The notes beneath the pieces were generated by a model. That model worked only from the letters and a program-made list of their open reading frames with translations, was not told the origin of the DNA and did not search any database. 64,000 bases of DNA from an uncultured Spirochaetales bacterium (GTDB taxonomy: Bacteria; Spirochaetota; Spirochaetia; Sphaerochaetales; Sphaerochaetaceae): NCBI GenBank assembly GCA_902781545.1, contig CACZJR010000001.1:1-64000 (forward strand). The letters are read 5' to 3'. Positions 8,184 through 17,242 of this stretch are shown here, one piece after another. The first letter of the stretch is position 1. Each line of letters starts with the position of its first letter. Position numbers and translations under genes: made by a program.

Positions 8184-10007
8184 TCAAAGTGAATACTTGA
8201 CACCCATCACCAGCTGGAAATCCTGCTCGTTTATGCCCTGTCTGTTCAGGCTGTTCCAGAGACAGATGAAATCTGCCTGTGCGAACACTCTGAGATTGTC
8301 ACTTATGTGCCAACTTCCGCCAAGACCTGCATCCATGGTATAGCAGACAGCGTTCCTGTCAGAGACATCATATCTGTAGTTTCCCGTCTCATGGACGCTT
8401 GTAGGGGTCACTGATGCCTGGTCCCACTGCTCCTGACCGTGGTTTCCTATGTTATCCCATCTTGTCCATTTGTCATGGGTTCCGTGAGCCATGAAGAAGC
8501 AATTCGCTGATACTGCAATCACATCAGGTTTCTTCCATCCGACATTGAGATTCGCCACAGCACAGTCATTGCCGTGCTTGTATCCGAGGAAATACTCATC
8601 ATAGATAAGACAGTCCTCAGAGCCTGTGCCTGTGACATATGTCCTTGTGGACACGATGTAATCAAGGCCGTAGGCCTCAGATGACGGATTCTCCGGATCC
8701 ATGCAGTATCTGACATATGTGTAAGGGTCAATGTACGCGCCTTCAAGATTGAATGTCAGCAGGCCGTTCCATGCCTCCATTGCATATCTTGCTCCGGCAA
8801 GGTAACCCATTGCATTCGGATAACCTGACGATGCCGGACCTCCGGCAGATTCGCCACCAGGTATGGCAAGGTCATCCAGGATGAACTGGCCATAGATGTT
8901 CAGACCTTTCACCGGGGTAAAATCCATTTCAACGATGAGTGTGGAGTTTGCATCTGAGGGATCGTAGAAATTGTGGAATACTGTGGCAGGGTTGAATATC
9001 CTCGGATCTATTGTTGCATCAGCCGACGCATACATTATTGCCTCTGTGAGGGAGAGAGAGAACCTGTCCTTGAAGAACCTTCCCTCGACCCTGTGTGCCA
9101 GATAGAGGTTAATCCCTTGAAGCGGGTCTTTTTCCACATTCCCTCTGATGTCTGATCCCCTATAAGGGTCATAGAAATTAACCTTGTGGGGGAATGAGCT
9201 GATCAGGAACGAGTATTTGAAACTCTTTGAGAAGGCGGTGAAGCGCAGCATGTCATAATACGGCAGGTTGTCACTGATTCCCAGGTTTCCGGTCTTTCCC
9301 AGACCCCAGCTGAGCCTGTCACGGCCTATCTGGACATTCCATGCATTGCCTCCGAAAGAGGCGAATGCCCTGTAAGGCCAGTTCGGATCCAGTGATATGG
9401 AAGATTCGCTTCCGATGGTTTTCAGCCCAGGGATGTTGCTTCCGAAATGTGTCGCTCCGACCTCAGTCGTGTAACCTGAGCCGGCATGGAAGCCGCTCTT
9501 GATAGGTAAGCCAAGATATACATAAAAGCTGTCACTGACATCGAACTGGAAGTCAACCTGGAAAAGAGGTGAGGAGTGGACCATGTCGAATGCCCAGCCC
9601 TGGACTCCTGTGAAGGATTTCTCAGTGACGCTGTTTATGTCGGTCCTTGTCTGACCGTCTGTGTTTGTATGGTAGTACAGTTCCAAGGTCGCACTTGCGT
9701 TGAACTGCATTGAGATGTGCCCTAGCTCAATAGAGAGACTGTCATCAAGTTCCCTGATTATGCTGTCATAGCTCTGCTGCAGGAACGCCGGCACATCATC
9801 ACGCGGGACTGCATTTATCATCTCAAGCAGTTCCGCTGCGCTCCATGGCCCTGATGAAGATGGCATTGCATGGCCTGTGACAAGGTATATGTCTGATATT
9901 CCCTCAAAAACAGGACTGCCAACAGGATAAATCTTCTGTGAAACCAGTGAGAAGCAACTCAGGGGCAACAGTATTACGACAAGCAGGCAAAGCAATATTC
10001 TCTTCAT
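8184..10007 (-). CDS. Wzi-like capsule assembly/anchoring outer-membrane protein
   Basis: 607 residues from ATG 10007, chosen because it gives a typical signal peptide (MKRILLCLLVVILLPLSCFS); an earlier ATG would add 12 charged residues. The mature N-terminus carries the family motif (KIYPVGSPVFEGISDIYLVTG, then PSSSGPWSAAEL). The second signature, GRDRLSWGLGKTG with ISDNLPYYDMLRF, follows near residue 255. The C-terminal third matches the truncated gene at the window start (AHGTHDKWTRW; GYKHGNDCAVANL). It ends in KYSL after alternating strands, consistent with an outer-membrane barrel. A well-placed promoter lies just upstream, divergent from that of the Omp85-like gene. The sugar transferase follows 33 bases downstream, so anchoring protein and initiating enzyme are probably in one operon. 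Confidence 0.75.
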   Translation of the reverse strand: MKRILLCLLVVILLPLSCFSLVSQKIYPVGSPVFEGISDIYLVTGHAMPSSSGPWSAAELLEMINAVPRDDVPAFLQQSYDSIIRELDDSLSIELGHISMQFNASATLELYYHTNTDGQTRTDINSVTEKSFTGVQGWAFDMVHSSPLFQVDFQFDVSDSFYVYLGLPIKSGFHAGSGYTTEVGATHFGSNIPGLKTIGSESSISLDPNWPYRAFASFGGNAWNVQIGRDRLSWGLGKTGNLGISDNLPYYDMLRFTAFSKSFKYSFLISSFPHKVNFYDPYRGSDIRGNVEKDPLQGINLYLAHRVEGRFFKDRFSLSLTEAIMYASADATIDPRIFNPATVFHNFYDPSDANSTLIVEMDFTPVKGLNIYGQFILDDLAIPGGESAGGPASSGYPNAMGYLAGARYAMEAWNGLLTFNLEGAYIDPYTYVRYCMDPENPSSEAYGLDYIVSTRTYVTGTGSEDCLIYDEYFLGYKHGNDCAVANLNVGWKKPDVIAVSANCFFMAHGTHDKWTRWDNIGNHGQEQWDQASVTPTSVHETGNYRYDVSDRNAVCYTMDAGLGGSWHISDNLRVFAQADFICLWNSLNRQGINEQDFQLVMGVKYSL

Positions 10008-10014
10008 GGTTCTG

Positions 10015-10043
10015 ATTCTAATGTCACATTGTGTTTTCAACAA
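10015..10043 (-). promoter_or_regulatory. Minus-strand promoter for the Wzi-like/sugar-transferase operon
   Basis: On the minus strand, TTGTTG (10043-10038) and TAGAAT (10020-10015) are separated by 17 bases, just upstream of the ATG at 10007. The distance to the start codon is very short, so the transcript would have almost no leader. It lies back to back with the plus-strand promoter at 10047. Confidence 0.45.
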
Positions 10044-10046
10044 GCG

Positions 10047-10074
10047 TTGACTGTAATGTAACTTAATATATAAT
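10047..10074 (+). promoter_or_regulatory. Plus-strand promoter for the Omp85-like gene
   Basis: TTGACT at 10047-10052 and a perfect TATAAT at 10069-10074 with a 16-base spacer, followed by GGAGAG at 10097-10102 and the TTG start at 10109. The two divergent promoters are four bases apart at their -35 boxes, so one regulator could control both arms of the locus. Confidence 0.6.
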
Positions 10075-10108
10075 AGCAGTGTTTAGTCATTGTTTTGGAG
10101 AGACTGTT

Positions 10109-11827
10109 TTGAGAAAGAGATTTTTAATTCTGGCAGTTCTGCTGTTCTGCCTGATGGCAGAGGTTTTTGCCGCAACATATACAATTAGAAGCTATACGTT
10201 CAATGTGAAAGGTAAGACCACGGACTCTGCATTGTCCGAGTTTGTCGGTGAGCCTGGAGAGACTTTCGGGACACTTGAGGAACTGGAGGCCCATGTGGCC
10301 GACAAGCGCCAGCAACTGTACAACAAGAGAATCTTCCATGAGGTCGGCTTCAGCTACACGCTTGAGGACATGGGCGGAGATGTGTTCATGGCCGATGTCG
10401 TGATCTACATTGATGACGCACGCACGTTCATCATCCTCCCTTTCCCTAAGTATGACTCGAACTACGGATTCGAGCTCAAGGTCAAGGCGCTGGATTCAAA
10501 CTTCATGGGAACTTTCGCGACTATGGAAGCGAACGTTTATCTCTCACAGAACAACAACACATTCAAGGACGGTGATATTGGCTGGGATTTTACAATCAGC
10601 TCAATGAAGATAAAGGACGCAAACTTCTCACTGACTCATGACGGACGTCTTTGGTTCTCAAGCTGGGGAGACTCCAGTGCCAGTCTTAAGGCAAACATTT
10701 CCGACATAAAGGTTGGCAAACTTGGCTTGAACGGATCAGTTGAGGTCAAAGTCGGTCCAAAGGGCGGAGAAAAGACAGACGGCTGGGCTCTTAGAAACAT
10801 CACCACAAGTCTGGGTGAGTCTTACGATTTTGAGAGGATCGCCCTGAGCAACAGTACCTCATTCACCATGGTCCCTGATGAAGAGAATGAGTTTAGGCTT
10901 CTCCCATACAGCATCACAGATACTTTGGGCTTCACATTCAAGCATCCGAGCCTCAGCAGCCCGACGCTATCAACAACGCTCACGTACTATTTCGGCAGTG
11001 AGGTCTTCAACACGGCGACTACTTTCACAAACAAGCTCGATAACCTTTACGACATCACCACGACAACATACTTTGCCACCACCCAGACAGGATTCGAGAA
11101 CGGGCTGGACTCATTCACTCCTGGTTTCGGAATCAGCAGGGGATTCGCTCTTTTCAATAAGATCTCATTTACTCCAAGCATAATGTTCTACCTGCCGTAC
11201 TATACGGCATCTGCGGTGCTTGTGCCATACATGGTCACCACGCTCCCGTTCTCATACGGGGCGATAAACTGGCAGGAGAACAACTTCAGGAAAGGTTTTG
11301 TTTTCTCCCTCACGGGATCGGACACTTACTACTTCTTCCCGAAGACACATGCGCTTTCCGCAAGCGGAAATGCAAGGTTCCATTATCCTGTCACCTCATG
11401 GTTCAATCCTTCCGCAAGGCTTGATTTCAAGTGGGCCAACTCACTTCAGGCCATCAATTATGAGGACTCTTATTCCGAGAAGCTCAGAGGTATCAGGAAC
11501 GACAACGAGGATATAAACAAGGAAAGGAAATTCGGGATGATCCTGAACATGGACCTTCTGTTCAACTTCATCAGGATCAATGATTTCTTCAGCACATACG
11601 CTGTGCCTTTCATGGACATTTTTGTCGGCAGCAATGACGATGACGGTCTGGACACTCTGGTCACGATCGGAGGTGAGGGAATAATAGTCCTGGACAACTA
11701 CCCGAGCTTCCCAATCAGGGGATCACTGGGCTTCAATGCAAAGGATCTGCTGAACTGGATGAGGGGAGAGATCGGCCTCACTGATGTTGAGTTCGAGCTC
11801 TTCATAGGACTGCATTATTTCTATTGA
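10109..11827 (+). CDS. Short Omp85-family-like outer-membrane protein (one POTRA-like domain plus barrel)
   Basis: 572 residues from TTG 10109. That start has GGAGAG six bases upstream and gives the signal peptide MRKRFLILAVLLFCLMAEVFA; the GTG 30 bases earlier lacks a site. Residues ~22-112 resemble a single POTRA domain: beta strand, a helix with ETFGTLEELEAHVADKRQQL, then YNKRIFHEVGFSY and VVIYIDDARTFIILP. The last is like the closing strand before the barrel in BamA/TamA/Sam proteins (IV-x-V-x-E/D...). The remainder is a ~440-residue beta-barrel ending in HYFY. BamA normally has five POTRA domains, so this is a reduced paralogue. It begins the transcript carrying a Wzi-like protein, flippase, polymerase and glycosyltransferase, suggesting a dedicated assembly or export role. 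Family assignment is by pattern, not search. Confidence 0.6.
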   Translation: MRKRFLILAVLLFCLMAEVFAATYTIRSYTFNVKGKTTDSALSEFVGEPGETFGTLEELEAHVADKRQQLYNKRIFHEVGFSYTLEDMGGDVFMADVVIYIDDARTFIILPFPKYDSNYGFELKVKALDSNFMGTFATMEANVYLSQNNNTFKDGDIGWDFTISSMKIKDANFSLTHDGRLWFSSWGDSSASLKANISDIKVGKLGLNGSVEVKVGPKGGEKTDGWALRNITTSLGESYDFERIALSNSTSFTMVPDEENEFRLLPYSITDTLGFTFKHPSLSSPTLSTTLTYYFGSEVFNTATTFTNKLDNLYDITTTTYFATTQTGFENGLDSFTPGFGISRGFALFNKISFTPSIMFYLPYYTASAVLVPYMVTTLPFSYGAINWQENNFRKGFVFSLTGSDTYYFFPKTHALSASGNARFHYPVTSWFNPSARLDFKWANSLQAINYEDSYSEKLRGIRNDNEDINKERKFGMILNMDLLFNFIRINDFFSTYAVPFMDIFVGSNDDDGLDTLVTIGGEGIIVLDNYPSFPIRGSLGFNAKDLLNWMRGEIGLTDVEFELFIGLHYFY

Positions 11828-11844
11828 TTGATCAGAGGCTGGAT

Positions 11845-13560
11845 ATGATTCGGGCAAGAAGGGTTCTCATTCTTTTTCTCCTGGCCATGACTGCATGTGT
11901 CTCACCACTGTTCTCATTGTACCAGCCTGATACTGTATATTCCGGCACAGGAGAGGTTATTCCCGTAGGAAGCAGGCTATATGAGCTCTTTGATGATCTA
12001 TTTCTGCTATGCGGGTATGCAAGCCCATCAACTTCAAGACCATGGACAGTTTCAGAGGCAAGATCCGAGCTCTCGAAGATAGATAAAGCAGCACTTAACG
12101 GCTATGCGGATCATCTGTATTGTGAGATATCAGATATCATCTCTGAAAGAAAAGAGCATGATTTGTTTGTTGAATTCTCACTGAGCCCAGAGATGTATAT
12201 CCATACCAATGATAAGTTTGGTCTTGAGGAAAACTGGAAATACGGATACACGGATAGAAATCCTCTGGCCTATATGGGCATCAACGCATATCAGAAAGGA
12301 TTCTACTTCCACCTGGAGCTCACCTATGGCCTCAGCAGGGCAGGAAGCAAGGATACAATTGTCTCGTTGAGGGATTATGTCGAGAGCACACTCGGAAAGA
12401 CTTATGAGGGAGTGGGTGATGCGGAGAATGAGTTCGGATACTCCGGAGCATTTGAGAACATAAAGGTTACAGCAGAGTCGGAGGTCTACAGCCCGTTTTT
12501 TGTCTTCAACGGAGTAGGGCCTGCTGACCTGGAGACACCCAGATCCGCATATCTGACATATGCATGGGATGGTTTCTCCGTCGGATTCTATAGGGGCAGA
12601 AAGGTCTGGGGCAGGTCCAGGATCGGAAACTTCATCTATGATGAGCATGTTGAGAGATATCATTACATCAGTGCAAAGACCTTCAACAGCCGGTTCTCAT
12701 TTGACTTCACATTGATGGCACCGGAGGCTTATCTCGGAGGGTCCAGTGATACCCGGGACTATGGACCGACCAGAAGGTTTTTCCTGTCTCATCGGCTTGA
12801 ATACCGGTTCAGGAACAACATGAAACTTGCAATAAGCGAGAACGTCATGTATCTGGCAACTCATTTTGCAGACTTCCAGTATATGAATCCTTCCAACTTC
12901 TATCACAATAACCTCAATTCCGGGCAGTTCAATGCAATAGCCCACGTAGAGTTTGAATATGCTCCCTGTACAGGCCTGCAACTTTACTCTCAGTTGGCTG
13001 TTGATCAGGGCTCTGTCCCATTCTTTGAGGATAATGCAACCGAGGATCTTGCCGCAGGTCTTACAATAGGTGCGGAATACCTTTTTGCCCTAAAAGAGGC
13101 TATTGTGGACCTTAATCTTGAGGCTGTGTACGCCTCTCCGGCCCTCTACAGGCGGGATGCACCCGATTTTATAATTGCAACCGGCTCAAGGATCTCTACT
13201 GACTACCTCTCAATTCCAAGCTTCACATACATGGGCTTCAGATACGGAGGCGATACGCTGGCATTCCGCTTAGATGCAGAATACAAAAAAGATGATTTCC
13301 GTGTGTATGCCAACCAGACAGTCCTCCTGAACGGTAGTTTCACGAAATATGACAGATACACATCAGGAATGTTCTCGGATGTGTTCCTGTCAGGTGATGT
13401 TGTCCCTGTGTCACTGACCAATGTTGGTGTCGTTTATTTATTTGACCTGAAGGACAAAATCAACTGCACCCTTTTTACCGATGCATGTCTGATAAACTAT
13501 GACGGCAACTCTGACCTCCAGCTGTCATGTGGTGTAAAGGCCAGTTACAGGAAAAGATGA
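11845..13560 (+). CDS. Wzi-like capsule assembly/anchoring outer-membrane protein
   Basis: 571 residues from ATG 11845, which follows an AGAGG at 11833 and gives a signal peptide (MIRARRVLILFLLAMTACVS). The family N-terminal motif is present (VIPVGSRLYELFDDLFLLCG, then PSTSRPWTVSEAR). The internal signature is divergent (GRKVWGRSRIGNF, then ISAKTFNSRFSFDF). The remainder is aromatic-rich barrel sequence. The stop overlaps the flippase ATG by four bases (ATGA), coupling this outer-membrane protein directly to repeat-unit export. A cysteine in the signal region (TAC-V) could suggest a lipoprotein, but the residues around it do not make a good lipobox. Confidence 0.72.
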   Translation: MIRARRVLILFLLAMTACVSPLFSLYQPDTVYSGTGEVIPVGSRLYELFDDLFLLCGYASPSTSRPWTVSEARSELSKIDKAALNGYADHLYCEISDIISERKEHDLFVEFSLSPEMYIHTNDKFGLEENWKYGYTDRNPLAYMGINAYQKGFYFHLELTYGLSRAGSKDTIVSLRDYVESTLGKTYEGVGDAENEFGYSGAFENIKVTAESEVYSPFFVFNGVGPADLETPRSAYLTYAWDGFSVGFYRGRKVWGRSRIGNFIYDEHVERYHYISAKTFNSRFSFDFTLMAPEAYLGGSSDTRDYGPTRRFFLSHRLEYRFRNNMKLAISENVMYLATHFADFQYMNPSNFYHNNLNSGQFNAIAHVEFEYAPCTGLQLYSQLAVDQGSVPFFEDNATEDLAAGLTIGAEYLFALKEAIVDLNLEAVYASPALYRRDAPDFIIATGSRISTDYLSIPSFTYMGFRYGGDTLAFRLDAEYKKDDFRVYANQTVLLNGSFTKYDRYTSGMFSDVFLSGDVVPVSLTNVGVVYLFDLKDKINCTLFTDACLINYDGNSDLQLSCGVKASYRKR

Positions 13561-14999
13561 ACAGGATAAACAAGAATTACATATACAATGTACTCTATGA
13601 AGCCTTGACGGTAATAACTCCGCTTATCACCGCATCTTATCTGTCCAGAGTTCTTGGTGCGGACAACATCGGAGTCTTCAGCTTCACAGAATCCATTGTG
13701 TCATATTTCGAACTGTTCGCAATAATGGGCATAACGGTTTACGGCAGAAGGGAGATATCATTCCATCAAGATGATATTGTGGGAAGAACAAAAGCGTTTT
13801 GGAACACAAAGATCACCTCTTTGGCGATCTCCCTGACGGTTCTTATCGTCTATATCCTGTTTGCCTCTTATATGAACTCTGTTCTGTACTGGATCTTCAC
13901 TATGTCAATCATAGCGACACTCGTAGATGTAACCTGGTTCTTCCAGGGGATGGAGGAGTTCGGCAGGATTGTCTTAAGGAACGTCATACTGAAGGTTCTG
14001 ACAATCATCTGCATCTTCAGTTTTGTGAAGACAAGAGATGATTTCCTGCTTTATGCATTCATCCACGTTGGGCTTGCCCTGTTGTCCGAGGTGATGCTCC
14101 TTCCACAGTTGAGGAAATACCTCTGTAAGGTGTCGTTGAGGGATCTGAGGCCGTTCAGGAACTTCAAGCCAATCATCATGCTCTTCATTCCATCGATTGC
14201 CGTTCACATCTATTACAGGATAGACAAGTCAATGATCGGATGGATCACCAGGGACTCCTTTGAGAACGGTTACTATGAGCAGGCCACATCCATAGTCAGG
14301 ACAATTATCCCGCTTGTAACTGCAATGGGCACTGTACTTCTTCCCAGAATCAGTTTCTGCCATAAGAAGAAAGACATTGAGGGAGTACGCAACTATGTAT
14401 ATAAGAATGTGAGATTTCTGTGGTTTCTTACAATTCCGGCAGCTTTCGGAGTTGCCGCTGTAGCCGGTAATGTGGTGCCATGGTTCTTCGGTCCCGGATT
14501 TGAGCCCGTGATTCCGCTTCTTAAGGTTCTTGCAGTTATGCTTGTCATTCACGGATGGACTGATCTTCTGGGATATAATTACCTAATTCCAACAGAACAG
14601 GAAAAAAAATACTCCATAACTGTTATTTCAGGCGCTTTTCTCAATGTTGTGCTAAATTATTTCTTCATTGCCAGGTGGAAGGCCATGGGAGCTGCATTTG
14701 CTTCTGTTATCTCTGAGTCTGTGATTCTGATTGTGCAGATGCGTATGGTTCGTAAAGCTCTGAACATTCATAAAATGTTGTCCCTTGGAATTAATTATGT
14801 GATTGCAGGTCTTGTGATGTTTGTGGCTGTGAGTTTTGAGGCCAAGCTTCTTGAATCCTCCATCATCAATACTCTGATCATTGCATTCTCAGGTGTTATT
14901 GTGTACTGCCTGATGCTCCTGGTTCTCAGGGATTCCTTGTTCATGGATACGGCAAAAGCCGTTCTTTCAAAAATACATAAGCCGAAAAAGAGCGACTAA
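13557..14999 (+). CDS. Oligosaccharide flippase, Wzx/RfbX-type MATE/MVF superfamily
   Basis: 480 residues with about 12-14 membrane helices. I start at ATG 13557, which overlaps the upstream stop; the longer frame runs into the previous gene. The N-terminus (NKNYIYNVLYEALTVITPLI then SYLSRVLGADNIGVFSFTES) is the characteristic start of polysaccharide flippases, with later motifs MEEFGRI and INYLIPTEQEKKYS-like segments. Wzx proteins move lipid-linked repeat units from the cytoplasmic to the periplasmic side of the inner membrane, where a Wzy polymerase joins them. The next gene is an EpsG-type candidate polymerase, so the pair fits a Wzx/Wzy-dependent pathway. Confidence 0.9.
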   Translation: MNRINKNYIYNVLYEALTVITPLITASYLSRVLGADNIGVFSFTESIVSYFELFAIMGITVYGRREISFHQDDIVGRTKAFWNTKITSLAISLTVLIVYILFASYMNSVLYWIFTMSIIATLVDVTWFFQGMEEFGRIVLRNVILKVLTIICIFSFVKTRDDFLLYAFIHVGLALLSEVMLLPQLRKYLCKVSLRDLRPFRNFKPIIMLFIPSIAVHIYYRIDKSMIGWITRDSFENGYYEQATSIVRTIIPLVTAMGTVLLPRISFCHKKKDIEGVRNYVYKNVRFLWFLTIPAAFGVAAVAGNVVPWFFGPGFEPVIPLLKVLAVMLVIHGWTDLLGYNYLIPTEQEKKYSITVISGAFLNVVLNYFFIARWKAMGAAFASVISESVILIVQMRMVRKALNIHKMLSLGINYVIAGLVMFVAVSFEAKLLESSIINTLIIAFSGVIVYCLMLLVLRDSLFMDTAKAVLSKIHKPKKSD

Positions 15000-15044
15000 T
15001 CAATATCAGATGCTTTTTTGCAGGTAATAGGGTAAACTTCAGCT

Positions 15045-16139
15045 ATGTTCGTATATTTTATTCTTGCGTTAATCGTGCCTGGCACGTACATGGTTTTCAG
15101 GAAGAATGAGAAACGTGATGATCTTGTCCTTTTCATCACACTGGGCATTATGTTCGTTCTCCTTTGCCTCAGAAACCCGTTCGGGTTCTATGATCTGCCG
15201 AACTATGATTACATGCTTAAGGAAACGAGGAACATCTCCTTTACTGATATGGTGAAGGGAACAAGGTTCATCCATGCCCATACCATGTTATATGGTGAGA
15301 GCGGTTATTTGTGGTTCAACTGGATACTCTCACATATGGGGGCGAACATATATGTGCTGCTCTGGATTCATTCGGCGTTTGTCTGCGTGAGCCTTTACTT
15401 TTTCATAAAGAGGCACTCATTATCACCGGCATTCAGCCTGTTCTTCTATCTGTGTATAGGCGGGCTTACAGATCACACATATATCCTCAGACAGTCATTC
15501 GCCTTTGCGATTCTGCTGTTTGCATTCACTTTTGTCGTAGAGAAAAAGCCTCTGAGGTTCATCATCTTGGTCGCTCTTGCCTCTTGGTTTCACCGTACGG
15601 CACTCTCGTTTGTCCTGATATATCCGCTCTCATATGTGAAGCTGACAAGAAAAACAGCCATAGCAGGTGTTCTGATCTCCCTGGCAATGCTTGGTATTGT
15701 TCCGCTTCTGACAAAGAGTGTTATCCCTTGGATTCTTTCAGTATTGGGGAAAGAAAGCTACCTGAACAATGAGGTTGATTTCAAGGAGATGATCATTGTC
15801 CTTACAGGATTGCTCGGGTTTGTGATCTGCATAACCGATTTCTCAGAGGAGACACCACGTGATGACGCGGTTTCATTCTGGCTGTCATGTCTTGCCTTGC
15901 TGTTCATGTGTGTCAGTGTGTACGTCGAGATTATCGCAAGAATCGGAATGTCGATGTATCTGCCTTTTGCGATGATAATGCTTCCGAACTTCATGGTTAG
16001 GAACAAGAACCGGGCGCTGATGAATAAGCTTGGCATTGCCATCTATCTGGCATTGTTCGCTTATCTTGTCTTTATTGTGGTCACCACACCTTACTGGTAC
16101 TCATTTGTTTGGGAACCTGCGACCATTGCAGTAGGATGA
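15045..16139 (+). CDS. EpsG-family membrane protein, candidate Wzy-type polysaccharide polymerase
   Basis: 364 residues with about ten hydrophobic helices and the EpsG pattern. Features are LRNPFGFYDLPNYDYM in the first loop, ESGYLWFNWILSHMG, then THTYILRQSFAFAILLFAF-like and ASWFHRTALSFVLIYPLSYV (the R...F...H motif typical of the family). EpsG/Wzy proteins polymerise repeat units in the periplasm. Its stop overlaps the ATG of the GT4 gene by four bases. Polymerase assignment rests on topology, family resemblance and its place after the flippase. Confidence 0.82.
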   Translation: MFVYFILALIVPGTYMVFRKNEKRDDLVLFITLGIMFVLLCLRNPFGFYDLPNYDYMLKETRNISFTDMVKGTRFIHAHTMLYGESGYLWFNWILSHMGANIYVLLWIHSAFVCVSLYFFIKRHSLSPAFSLFFYLCIGGLTDHTYILRQSFAFAILLFAFTFVVEKKPLRFIILVALASWFHRTALSFVLIYPLSYVKLTRKTAIAGVLISLAMLGIVPLLTKSVIPWILSVLGKESYLNNEVDFKEMIIVLTGLLGFVICITDFSEETPRDDAVSFWLSCLALLFMCVSVYVEIIARIGMSMYLPFAMIMLPNFMVRNKNRALMNKLGIAIYLALFAYLVFIVVTTPYWYSFVWEPATIAVG

Positions 16140-17242
16140 CAAGCATGAGGGTCCTTTTTGTAACCGGAACTTTGAGCCATGGCGGTGCACAACGTGTGAT
16201 CTCTGTTGTCGCCAACCAGCTTGCAGAGCTAGGCCACGAAGTATCGATGATAGTTTTCAGACGCTATGAGAATGAGTATCCGGTTTCAAGCAAGGTCAAT
16301 CTGCTCTCAATGGCTGCTTCCCAGGAGGAATATGACCATATTTCGGGGCTGAGGCGAGTGATTATGCTCAGAAAGCTGATCAGGAAGGTGAAACCGGATG
16401 TCGCGGTGGGCTTTCTGGAAGGCGGATACGGTATGTATCTCTCATCATTCGGGATGAGATTCAAGAGGATTGCCTCTGCAAGGGTGAACCCTGTGCATCT
16501 TCTTGACGAGGGAGGCTCCCGCGGGCTTTTGAACAGGATCTGGTTCCGGCATGCGGATGCAGTTGTCATGCAGACCGAAGGCCAGATCAGGCTTCTTCCT
16601 AAGAACAGCGGATGGAAGAACTGCAAGGTAATAGCCAATCCCGTGTCAGAATCTGCCTTGGAAACACCTGAGCATGATTTCAACAGGCCATTTACCCGCA
16701 TCATAATGGCCGGAAGGCTGGATGACCAGAAGGATTATCCCATGGCCATCAGGGCTATGAAGACCGTTCATGAGAGTCTTCCCTCTCTGGTGTTGGATAT
16801 CTATGGCGAGGGTGAGGATCAAGCCCTGATTGAAAAGGAGATAAACAACTCGGGACTGGAAGGTGCCGTGAACCTCAAAGGCTGGAGTCAGAGTATTCTT
16901 GATGAATATGCCTCAAGCGACCTGTATGTGATGAGCTCCAAGTATGAGGGAATGCCCAACTCCCTGATGGAGGCAATGGCCTGCGGTCTTGTCTGCATAT
17001 CAACTGACTGCGAGACCGGACCGTCTGACCTGATAACTGATGGGGAAGATGGTTTCCTGATTCCTGTAGGAGATTCAGAGAAACTGGCAGAATGTATTGT
17101 CCGTGTTGCGGGAATGAGTCAGGAAAAAAGAACTGGTATCGGGAATTCTGCAAAGAAACACATGCGTGATGAGTTCTCAAGTGAGATGATAGGCAGGAAA
17201 TGGGAGTCTCTCTTGAAAGATCTGATCAGGATGGAAGGCTGA
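16136..17242 (+). CDS. GT4-family glycosyltransferase
   Basis: 368 residues from ATG 16136, overlapping the polymerase stop (ATGA). It is a GT-B fold enzyme: N-terminal GTLSHGGAQRVISVVANQL, central AGRLDDQKDYPMAIRA, LDIYGEGEDQALIE, and the donor-binding EX7E region EGMPNSLMEAMACGLVCIS. Members transfer a sugar from a nucleotide donor to a growing lipid-linked repeat. The exact linkage cannot be read from sequence. Its last 17 bases overlap the end of the convergent ATP-grasp gene, so transcripts from the two blocks collide here with no terminator. Confidence 0.9.
   Translation: MTSMRVLFVTGTLSHGGAQRVISVVANQLAELGHEVSMIVFRRYENEYPVSSKVNLLSMAASQEEYDHISGLRRVIMLRKLIRKVKPDVAVGFLEGGYGMYLSSFGMRFKRIASARVNPVHLLDEGGSRGLLNRIWFRHADAVVMQTEGQIRLLPKNSGWKNCKVIANPVSESALETPEHDFNRPFTRIIMAGRLDDQKDYPMAIRAMKTVHESLPSLVLDIYGEGEDQALIEKEINNSGLEGAVNLKGWSQSILDEYASSDLYVMSSKYEGMPNSLMEAMACGLVCISTDCETGPSDLITDGEDGFLIPVGDSEKLAECIVRVAGMSQEKRTGIGNSAKKHMRDEFSSEMIGRKWESLLKDLIRMEG

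Noticed and set aside
12178-12663. 161-codon minus-strand frame opposite a Wzi-like gene
   Set aside because: Lies wholly inside a clear secreted barrel gene and lacks signals of its own.
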